Source: Camarhynchus parvulus (taxonomy: Eukaryota; Chordata; Aves; Passeriformes; Thraupidae). Taken from it: a stretch of DNA of 64,000 nt. A program made the translations under genes and the position numbers. The notes beneath the pieces were generated by a model. That model did not search any database, was not told where the DNA came from, and worked only from the letters and a program-made list of their open reading frames with translations. Each line of letters begins with the position of its first letter. Position 1 is the first letter of the stretch. Below are positions 38,994-48,150 of the stretch, one piece after another. Location: the NCBI RefSeq assembly GCF_901933205.1, contig NC_044577.1:3979321-4043320 (forward strand), read 5' to 3'.

Positions 38994-39321
38994 TTATTTA
39001 ACAGTAAGAGAGATGAGAAGGAAAGAAAAAGAGAGAAAGAAGGAGAAAGGAAAGGAAAGGAAAGGAAAGGAAAGGAAAGGAAAGGAAAGGAAAGGAAAGG
39101 AAAGGAGAGGAGAGGAAAGGAAAGGAGAGGAGAAAGGAGAGGAAAGGAGAGGAGAAAGGAGAGGGAAAGGAAAGGAAAGGAAAAATGAAAAAAAAAGGAA
39201 AAAGGAAAAGCAAAGAGAATGGGTTGTGGGGGGACAGGGGGTGAGTGACAGGGTTAAGTATCAACATGCAGTCCAGGACCCCATTCAGGATTTTGGTGTT
39301 TTTCTCTGCAGCTTTTATATA
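38994..39321 (-). mobile_element. possible LTR with an expanded microsatellite (TATA - CCTTT array - AATAAA)
   Basis: On the minus strand a TATATAAAA box (39313-39321) is followed about 100 bp later by a long CCTTT array, then by AATAAA (38994-38999). This is the order of signals in an LTR. I could not fix TG/CA ends or a target-site duplication, and the signals could be chance in AT-rich sequence. Coordinates are limited to the TATA-to-poly(A) interval. Confidence 0.3.
39013..39212. repeat. (AAAGG)n purine-rich microsatellite
   Basis: A strand-asymmetric purine tract. The core at about 39046-39105 is near-perfect AAAGG, followed by GGAGA/AAAGG variants to about 39182 and A-rich flanks. Open frames on both strands here (Lys/Glu/Arg or Phe/Leu/Ser runs) are repeat artefacts. 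Confidence 0.97.
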
Positions 39322-39329
39322 GTTTTCCT

Positions 39330-40610
39330 ATAACAGGCAAAAGTCCTTCATGAAGATGTTTAAGCTATAAATTATAAGATTTCAGTCTCCAACACCAGCA
39401 GCCTCAGTTCACCTCAGATTTCACCTTGTTCTTCCCGAACTTGGCAGGGACGGGTGCAGCTTTCCCTCTGCTTGGTCCTTGTTAGAGCTGAAACATCCTG
39501 CAGCACTAAAATTGGGTGTTTGTGATTACTTGACAGGAGCAATCTCTCTGCTGGTTTATTTCTGACACCATGTCATCAAAGCTCTCCTGAAACAATGTGC
39601 ATTCACATGGGAACAGAAGCATGTTCCCAGTACACGGGCACACTTCTATTCCTGACGTGCTGTGAGGTTTGTTCTGCCTTGTTATAAAGAGCTACAAAGC
39701 AAGCAACCTTCCATTACAGAAGTGGGGTGGCAGCAGGGAATATTAGTAACTGCTTCCTGTTGGTAGGATTCTTCCAAGTAAGAAAGAATGCAAATTTGGA
39801 AGGTCTTCAATTTTGCATGAAGTACTGTGGAGGAGGGCTGAGAATGCTGCAGCAACAATAGTCTAACTTCTTTCTTTGCTTTAATTCTGAAAGATAAAGC
39901 CCAGACATGGGGAATGAGCTGTTACTAGAAGTAACAGAATAAACTGGGCACAGAAAAATCTTGATAGGAACATTTTTCCAATGCTAATGCTGCGGACTTC
40001 AGAAGTGTCAAAAATTCTTTGTCCTGATTTACTTGAATTCGCCTGGAGAAAGCAGTTGGGGAAGGGACTGTTCAGATTGTTTTGCAGGTGTCACTGTTAT
40101 GCCAGCTCCATCTTCTAGATGGCCTTTCTGTGCAAACTTGCATACACAGCCTGTTCCAGAGCAGAAAATTTCATGTTCAGTTATGCTGAACAGTTAATGT
40201 TTGTTCTCCAGGAAAGTGCTTTCATGAACCATTAAGTTGACATTTCCTTTATGTAGCCCATTTGATTTTTAAAAAAAACTCCCAAGACCCAGAAATCAAA
40301 AGCTCTGTACTGAAAATAGACCATGTGCTCACTCTGCCTATGTGCCCAGGTGTGGCATCAGGCAGTCCTGCAGCAGAGCCCACTTCCAGAAGGATCCCAG
40401 GGACCATCCAGCACAAAAGCAGCTTTCCTGCAAGTATCCCTAAAGGGCAGTTGGCATTTATCCTGATGGAGCCTCTTTCTCCTCAGTGCTGACTTGTGAC
40501 CTCTCGCAGAGAGGGCGAGTACAGGGGAAGGCAGAAAGAACATGTCTGAAGGGCAGAGCTGCAGATGTAGGGCAGGATTTGCAAATGCTGTAAATAAGCA
40601 CAGCTCCTCA
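39330..40610. other. unique-looking intron, no gene
   Basis: No exon or repeat family is recognised between the microsatellite region and the next family A LTR. If the LTR call around 39 kb is right, part of 39330-39600 could be its U3. Confidence 0.45.
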
Positions 40611-41066
40611 TGATGCCCTGTGAAGGCTGACCTAGAGCAGAGGCTGGACAGAGCTAAAGAATAAAGTAGGGATTTATTAGGAAGCCTCAGTGGCTCCACC
40701 TTGGGCAGCACAAGAGCCCAGCCAGGGCTACACCCAAGATGAACCAAAATGGTCACAAAATGGATGACCAGTCATGGGGTCTCACACTTTTATAAGTTCT
40801 GGTCCATTTGCATATTGGAGTTAATTGTCCAATTACAGCTCCAGCCCTTTAAGTCCCATCCTTCTTGTTTTCTCTCTTCAGTCCACATTGTTTGTGCTCT
40901 TGGGCCTGAGATTTGGATCATTTGTCCTCGGTTCCCAGCTAGAGAAGGATTTTTTTTGTCTCTCTACTCTGTGAAGAGAGCTCACCATCCCCTAATATGA
41001 AGCTCAAACCCACACACTAAAGCAGCACAGAATGCGAAAAATATAAAAGCTAAACCTGAGACGTCA
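40611..41066 (-). mobile_element. ERV solo LTR, family A copy 3
   Basis: Runs from TGATGCC at 40611 to GACGTCA at 41066, where the consensus of the other two copies ends GGCATCA. The minus strand carries intact TATAAAA (40788-40794) and AATAAA (40673-40678). Flanks (CCTCA and GTTGG) do not match, so the target-site duplication is lost or was never symmetrical. It is collinear with copies 1 and 2 over the full length. Confidence 0.88.
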
Positions 41067-41234
41067 GTTGGACTGGAGTGCCATGCTAAGGCCTCAGCAC
41101 TGATAAAATAAGGGCATTTACATGCTTCTGGTTTCAAAGATGCTCTGATTCAAGCTGCTGTCCTCCAGTGGGCCAGGTGTATCCAAACCCTAGTGATCCA
41201 CCAACCCTGTGGAAGCTCATGGAAAGGTAAATCA

Positions 41235-41697
41235 CAAAATTCACAGAATCACTGGGTTGGAAGAGACCTCCAAGACCATTGAGTCCAACCCAGCCCCAAC
41301 ACCTCAACTAAACCCTGGCACCCCATACCACAACCAGTCTTGGTTAAACACATCCAGGGATGGGGACTCCACAACCTCCCTGGGCAGCCATTCCAGAACT
41401 TTATCACTCTTTCTGTAAAAAACTTTCCTAATATCCAACCTCTATTTCCCTTGGCACAGCTTAAGACTGTGTCTTCTGGTTCTGTCAGTGCTGTCTGGAG
41501 GAAAAGCCCAACGCCACCTGAGCACAATCACCTTTCAGGGAGTTGTAGAGAGTGATAAGGTCACCCCTGAGTCTCCTTTTCTTCAGGCTGAGCACTCCCA
41601 GCTCTCTCAGCCATTCCTCACAGGGTTTGTGTTCCCAGCCTCTCTCCAGCCTCGTTGCCTCCTCTGGATGTGCTCAAACATCTCAAAGTCCTTCCAA
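41235..41697 (-). mobile_element. CR1 LINE, 3'-end fragment (minus orientation)
   Basis: The plus strand shows the reverse complement of a CR1 3' end: 'cagaatcactgggttggaag', 'agacctccaagaccattgag', 'ccagggatggggactccac', 'aacctccctgggcagcc', then 'gtcacccctgagtctccttt' and 'tcttcaggctgagcactccc'. It is longer and better preserved than the other copies here, still 5'-truncated, and starts about 170 bp from the end of the family A LTR. Confidence 0.96.
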
Positions 41698-42145
41698 GAC
41701 TGAGAAGGGTAGGGCTGCCCTGGGAGTGTTGCAGCACCTGAGAAATCCCTGTGAAACAGGCATCTGGTGTGAGATAATAACCTCCATGGGACAGCCCTGG
41801 CAGGCACAAGTGTTCAAGGGTGCCCTAGACACAGAGCAGAAGATCTTAAAATAACTCCCTGAGCTTTGCAAGCCAAAGTTCATTGCTCCCCAACCTCATG
41901 GTGTCAGGACCACAAACTGTCACCTGTAACTGAAGTGCCAAGGAGGACTGAGGTTTGGAGAAGAATTCAGTCTGTTACTGATACCTGATTATCCCTTTCC
42001 AATGCTTGGGGCACATGGGGAATAAATGAGGGACAGAGCCTTTATTCTGTTTTATTTAGACTTCCTTTCACATTGAAAAGTGTCACTTTTGAATCCGGGT
42101 GTAATTTCTGCAAGAAACTTAAAAACCCCATGACCCTCAGAGGAA
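41698..42145. other. intron, no gene
   Basis: No gene is recognised. Weak CR1 similarity may extend a little past 41697 but I cannot follow it. The stretch contains an AT-rich 'tttatt' cluster near 42040-42060. Confidence 0.45.
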
Positions 42146-42320
42146 AAGAAACCTCAATTAGAATCAGCAATATCAACAGAGGAAATTGAGAATGCAGTAT
42201 CACATCTTCCAAGTGGCAAAGCATTGAGACCAGATGGCTTCAACTCAGCTTTGCAAGTATTCACAAGAACATCTGGTTCCTTGAATGCATCAGCTGTTTT
42301 ACCTCCTTCTGAGCTGCACT
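42146..42320 (+). pseudogene. ancient L1/Tx1-like LINE reverse-transcriptase remnant
   Basis: One plus-strand frame reads STEEIENAVSHLPSGKALRP followed by DGFNSALQVF, from about 42173 to 42262. This matches the pattern of L1/Tx1-clade reverse transcriptases near RT motif 1, roughly 'I-EEI--AI--LP-GK-PGPDGF-AEF'. A possible 'LPPS' follows about 20 codons later, as in L1. The usual 'PGPDG' reads 'LRPDG', and a stop follows soon after. The CR1 RT motif is different. Birds have few L1-like elements, so this would be an old relic. Chance similarity over about 35 residues is not excluded. Confidence 0.5.
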
Positions 42321-44866
42321 AAGTTACTCATTTCTCATGTTGCCACCCCTTACACAGAGTCCTAAAGAAAGGCTAAAATCAGTGTGCAATCCATGACTAC
42401 TTATGCCTGTGATTTGTCAAGAAGTTGAATCTTACAAGTAACAATCAGCTTTATTTCCTTCAGTCAGTGAAAACATCAGGAAAATGCTCTGTACCTCAGT
42501 TGGGAAAATATTCCAAGAGCCTTGCTTTGCTGAGATGAGCTCCTGGCTATAGACCCCCACCCATTCATGGCACTGTTGACATTTCAGGAGGCTTTTTTAA
42601 TTCCTTTGGAGTATGAAATTCAACCTGAATTTTAAGAGAGAGAAGGGAAATCCTGTGTGGAAGCTATTTTTTGTAGATTTTGAGTGTTTTCTTGTGATCT
42701 TTGCCTTCTTTCATTCTTCATCATTGTGTACTATGCAATGAAGAGAATGCTGGTGGTACTAGGAATTGCCTTGGATTGGTTCTTATGACCAAATGCCTTT
42801 CTTTTTTTTTTTTGTGGCCTTTGCACCAGAAATATCATGGCAGATTACTTCCAGTTTTGTTTTCTGGCCTAGAAACCTCATGGGTGTGCCAAAACCAGTA
42901 TTAAGCAAAAAGCCTTGGAGTGTCATATACTATAGTTGTAGCTTTCTGTTTTAAATGTGCTGTCTTGGGTGGTAATGGGATGGATTGCAGATTGCCCTAG
43001 GCTGAAGCAAGAACACACTCATTTTGCAAAATGAGTGTATATACAAGGGAGAAGGAAAAAATGGGATGTTTTATGGGGTTTTTATTACTTAAGAACCTCC
43101 AGTCATAAATAATGGGTATGGTATTTGGTCCAGCAGTGTGTAGGAAGTAGGAATCAATGTGAACTTCATTCTGGAACTGCAGCCTGTGGGTTTTCCCTCT
43201 CTGTGCTGTATAAATACAGTGTATTTCCAGACTCTTGAGTTCCTGCACAACTGCCCTTTTCTCTCCCTCTTTCTCTTTTGGTAGATGCAAGTTGCTCTTT
43301 CTGTTTTGTTGGTATAAACAAACCACAGAAAATGGTAACAATTGATTTGAAGGGCTTATAGGGTGTCATATTTGATGGAAGGCATGGGCTTGCATCCTTT
43401 GGACAATATACTTTTAGCAGAGCTTATGATGTTTTGGGTTGTAGGGTTTTTTTGAGCAGTGGTATTTACTCTTGGAATAAAGCAGAGCACAAAATTGTTC
43501 ATACAGTCAGGAAATTATGAAGGTAGCAACACTGTAAGTGCATTTCATCCAGTCCTCTTGTTACAGCAACAGTGACATCTTAAACTGGACAGGTTTTGGC
43601 AGAGGCTCCCAAGCACTGGCTGTTTCTTTATTTTGTTGTTATTTCTCCATTTGTTTTTAATGACAATCTCTGGCACTCTGACAGATGCCTTCTGTTTGCT
43701 ACTCCAGAGAGCAGGCATGGCCCCTTGAGAGCTTGGCAAGACAAGAAAGGGGGTATGTGACAGGTGCTAAGCAAAGGACATCATACCTGTACTGAGATTA
43801 TCTCCACAATACGAATCCCCTAGAGAAGCAGAGCTTTGGAAAAGACCACTTGCCTGCCTTAACCAAAAATGGGCATTTAAGCCCATGCCAGAGGCTATTG
43901 TCCTAAATAAACTATTGCTTGTGTCTTTTCATGTCATTTTCCATTCCCAACAGCTTTTAAATTATGTCCAATCTATTTATCTTTTTTTCTTTTCCCTTGC
44001 TTAGACTTTTTAGAGGAATAATTTTTCATTCTTCTCAGACAGCTGAGTTGGAAATGGACTTTTGCAGCATGATGGTCCTGTCAGTGATGGAGAAATATGG
44101 AGTGTCAGGGTATGATGAAATATCTTCCAGTTACCCTGGCTTTCTCTGTGGGAAGCTGGCTAAAGGCCAATTGCAGTAAGCCCTGGAATATTCTGTAATT
44201 AATGAGTGAAAGCTCCCACCCCTGAGAAGAGGCACCAGGGTTGCTCATCAGTAGATGTGGCTTAAAATCTGTCAGAAATGAAAATACTGCATGCTTCCAT
44301 GGGGTTGTGGGTGTGCAGAGGGGTCAGAAAAGAGCAATTGAATTCACTGAGGAGACACCTTCCAGGGACCTCGTTTTGACTCCTAAACCCAGCAGTGCAT
44401 TCTGGATCTGCCCCAGAGCCAAGTGGTTCTGAAATTCTGGTTTGCCAGAAAAGAATGATTCTGATAAAATTCTAAATAGTCAGCAATGGCTCTTGGGGAG
44501 AGGCAGCTGAAATTTCCTGTAAGTTCTGTGTCCCATAAACTTGCAAAAATCTCTGGGATTGATCATCTGGCATTTTAACTGCTGTGTGTATAAAAAGATG
44601 AAATCCCTATAAAAGGAGCCTTTTTAGTATACTAAGGTAAACTGAAATCCAAAGAAACCAACTCTTTTGTGGTATGATGTTGAGAATTTTAAACTTCCTG
44701 TGCTAAAGGGCACAGACCCACAAGAAAATACTATATTTAACCTGAGATCATTAAAAAAACTTCCAAAATTTACTAATAACAGTAAAATTACAAATATGTA
44801 GTTTAATTAAAAGTGTGTAATATCACTAAGTAAAAAACCTAAAGTTGAAAGTTTTATAATATAGCA

Positions 44867-44879
44867 ATATATATATATA
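44867..44879. repeat. short (TA)n run
   Basis: A 13-base alternating AT run inside an AT-rich block. A similar run is at 45101-45111. Confidence 0.85.
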
Positions 44880-45136
44880 GCAAAATAAACGTTTTAGAAT
44901 AGTAACTAATTATTCTTCTTCACCTTCTTCATGTGTTTAAGTAGTATTTTGTAATTAGACAGAAAAATCCACAACGGAGACTTCAAGTGATTAGTTATTA
45001 AGTGAAAATTAAAAATAATTTAAGTGTCATTTCTTAACTCACAACTTGTTATATAAATGAAAATAATAAATATCTAAACCTAAACACTGAATACCATCTC
45101 TATATATATATAGTATAATATCTAGTGTATAATGAG

Positions 45137-45155
45137 TATATATATATATATATAT
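45137..45155. repeat. (TA)n microsatellite
   Basis: A 19-base alternating TA run followed by TATG-type variants (gtatgtatgg). Confidence 0.92.
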
Positions 45156-46633
45156 GTATGTATGGTATAATAACATGCACTAAGACCCTTTCTAGGTTTT
45201 TCTCATTGATTATAGGCATTATCTGCTTCAGTAATTTAATTACTGTTACTGTATCAATCAAGTATTTTTCCAGTCCCTAATTGCCAGGCTGGGAGCTGAT
45301 AACTGATTTATTTTGACCAAGAAACAGCTCAGGAATGCCAGTTATTTGGGTATTAATTAATTTTCCTAAAGGCCTTGATTAATTTAAAATCCACACGAGT
45401 CTCTTGTATTTTTATTTGCCTTTTTGAGCACTTGATTGGCCTTTAAATGGGTCACTCAATTTTGTACCAATAATATATTCATAATATACATAAGCACTGA
45501 TTTTCTGCAAATAAAAAGTTCAGTGGTGATAGAAATATTTTCGAGTTACTCAGGATGATTTTATATTTGTTCCAAGTGAAAATATTTCAAAGAGCAATTC
45601 AGTCAAATTAACAGAATAGGTATTTCTGCAGAAGGTGCTGATAAAAGCATTGCAGTGGAGTTAAATCCAGTTGTTATTTGAAGGGCTGCTTGTGCTGCTC
45701 ATGCCTTTAATTTGTGCTCCTTGATAGAAACTCTCATTGGCCATGGGAGGCAGTGAAAGACATTTCAGTTCATCCACATGGACTTTTCTGGTTTTAAGTG
45801 ATACACAAGGAATTCACATGTGCAAACACATGAAGACATTTGAGAGCAACAGCAAAACATGTTTATAGTCTTTGAGAAATCTCTACTTGCATGGAGAGTG
45901 AAGAAACTCAAAGCCTAGAGTTAATTTTTCATTCCAAGTTTCACCCCTTACATATTACAACTGTTTGGCACCACCAGGAGCCACACTCAGGCCAAAATAT
46001 TGTCTCTAATAATTTGTATAATTAGGCTTTGGCTGTTACAGCTGTTAGTACAGTGCCATGTAAGGAGACAGGATGTGTTCTATTTAGAAGGATGCTGACA
46101 CATACAAAGAATTTTCTAGAAATTAATCAGTCACAAGGTTAATTACACAATGTATCAACAGACAAACAGTAACTTCTCAAGTCAGTACATCCTTCTGCAA
46201 ACCCAGAGTCAAATTCAAAGTTAAACTCTTCTCTATTTGATATGTATTTTGTCAAGCAGTGAGGGAGAAGCACAGAAGAAATTCATGTTAACATCCCATC
46301 CTGTTTCTACTGTGCCTCCTGTCTGACCCAACACACTTCACAAAATCCAGACAAGGGATTCACCCTGAGTAAAGTTCAGCATAACCTTTAGCCAGGGGAA
46401 GCACATGAAAGCTCTCAGGGCATGTCTGCTTTTTAGTTCAGTGTCTTGCTTGCTCAGGCAAAGATTATTGGTTATTTAATGAACAGTTCAAAATTATTGG
46501 GAAAAAATTCTGAGGGAAAGAATAGCATGATTTTGGTGTCCCTTATTTGTAGAGCGCTGTCTGCTCTCCAGCTTCTCTGCATCCAGGATACTTGCATTGG
46601 ATTCATTTCTGACCTAGGTATTACTGGGGGAGG

Positions 46634-46658
46634 AATAATAATAATAATAATAATAATA
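46634..46658. repeat. (AAT)n trinucleotide microsatellite
   Basis: About eight AAT units in a row. It produces a poly-Ile run in one plus-strand frame, with no coding meaning. Confidence 0.95.
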
Positions 46659-47687
46659 GTACATAATATACCTCAGAGGGAAAAGAATCACCTTGAAGTT
46701 GCCAGTATGGAACACAGTTCTGTATTTTGTGGGATAGTGGCACATGCTGCTGATAATCAGAACTTCCCTCCATCAGTGGGATATGGGTTTATAATTTTCT
46801 GATAGGCACAGTTGGTTGTGTGTCTGTGTTCATGGCTGATTGATAGCCCACTTTAACAGCTGTATCAAGGGAAATGCTTTTGCCTATGGTGGCTTCTTCT
46901 TTATTGGATTTTTAAGATACAAATTTAATAAATCTCAGTTTTAATTAACAAAGTAAATATAAAACTGAGTTATGAGTTTAAAGGGAAAATGTACAGGAAC
47001 CCCATGACTGCACAGATCTGATTTTTTTTTCAGCCTTGAGACATATTGAGTCTTCTGTTTATTCTTGTTTGGCAGAAATGTTTCATATGCTAGGAAAGGT
47101 TAATTATTTCTGAAAAGAAATCAAAATCACCGAAGAAAAAAATGCTTAATTTTTAATTATAGGTGGTTGTTTATCAGCTTAAGGTTGTTCTCCTGTGTAT
47201 TTGATATGCAGCCATATTCTTCTTCTTCTGTCTTATTTTAAGAGAGTGCAGTGAGTCTCTTTATGGGGCTTTTTTCTAAACAGAAATTTCTTTAGATCCC
47301 TCTGAGTCCCTACTATGCATCTGGCAGGTTTACTTTTAATTTACAGTGAGGGTGCTACCTGTGGCCTGCAGCTGGTGCCTGGTGCTTGCATTCCTCTGCT
47401 TGACCAGCCATCATCTCTGTGTCAGAGTTGGGCAACTAAACTCCAAGTTCAGGTTCAAGCTTGCTTGGACTTAAAGCAGCTCTTCCATAGTTCAGGAGCA
47501 GATGCAGAAATGCAGCTGCAAGAGAGGTGTCAGACTGAGGTGACTGATCAAAGTGTGACTGCAGAGATCTCAGAGTGGCTGCTGGAGCCCTGAGCACTTT
47601 GTCCCTCTTGTGCCAAGTGCTGGCATGCAGTCAGGGACATTTCTCCTTTGTTCACCTTAGGCAAAGGGGCAGGAGCTGGCTCAGGGG

Positions 47688-47858
47688 GAAAGTATCATTC
47701 GGGTTTGATGTGGGGAGGAGTAACTAGAGGGTTGGCTGGTGTAAAGTTTCTGGGTCTCCTAGGAGGTTGAGGGAGAATAGGGCCAGGGAGACGAGTAGGG
47801 AAAGCATTAGTGCAAATCCTAGAATATCTTTTATAGTATAGTATAAAAGATATTTTAT
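47688..47858 (-). pseudogene. NUMT: nuclear copy of part of mitochondrial cytochrome b
   Basis: The minus strand encodes, in two frames, segments of avian-type cytochrome b: KDILGFALM, then [13 protein letters not shown], and after a one-base deletion [16 protein letters not shown], then Trp-Tyr-Phe with Trp as TGA. TGA and ATA codons fit the vertebrate mitochondrial code and act as stop or Ile in the nucleus. A second deletion of about 5 bp lies upstream between 'KIS-F' and 'YY', where only 'AAAATATC' and its surroundings still align. Similarity ends before the usual 'LFAYAILRS' continuation. It is non-functional, and frameshifts rule out mitochondrial contamination of the assembly. Confidence 0.85.
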
Positions 47859-47900
47859 GGAAGGGCTTGGGCAGGGGGAGGAGCCTGGGCTGAGCTCGTT

Positions 47901-48150
47901 TGTCGGGATTCACAAAATGAACGACACGCCCTCGCCGAAATGTCCAAGGCAAAAAAGTGTAGTTTATTTCTGACTCCAATATTTATAGACTTTCAAAAGT
48001 GACCATGGATTGGAGGATGAAATTGCCACCTCTCCAGCAACACTGGTCAAACCAACAGTCCATCAAATTTCTCCTCCTCCAGAAAGGAATGCAAAACAAT
48101 GATTAATTACATAAAAGCACGCGAGAAACTCCATTACAAAAATGTAGACA
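47901..48150 (-). mobile_element. ERV LTR (or its 3' part), minus orientation
   Basis: On the minus strand a TATAAAT-type box (47982-47987) is followed by AATAAA (47963-47968) and a U5-like segment ending CCCGACA at 47901. The proposed 5' end is TGTCTAC at 48150, giving TGTC...GACA termini. No target-site duplication is seen, so the upstream end could be farther out. The cytochrome b NUMT begins about 40 bp beyond the LTR's 3' end. Confidence 0.6.

Larger units (their letters stand above)
42321..47687. other. intron, largely AT-rich, no gene
   Basis: The 44700-45550 block is markedly AT-rich with several TA dinucleotide runs. A poly-T lies at 42802-42813 and an ATA run at 46634-46658. The 118-codon frame 46446-46802 (+) crosses that ATA run and is a repeat artefact. 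No exon is seen. Confidence 0.5.

Noticed and set aside
38998..39333. Lys/Glu-rich (+) and Phe/Leu/Ser-rich (-) open frames
   Set aside because: Both are translations of the AAAGG microsatellite.
47695..47979. 94-codon minus frame as a protein-coding gene
   Set aside because: Its C-terminal part is out-of-context cytochrome b ending at a mitochondrial TGA (Trp) codon, and its N-terminal part is LTR sequence.
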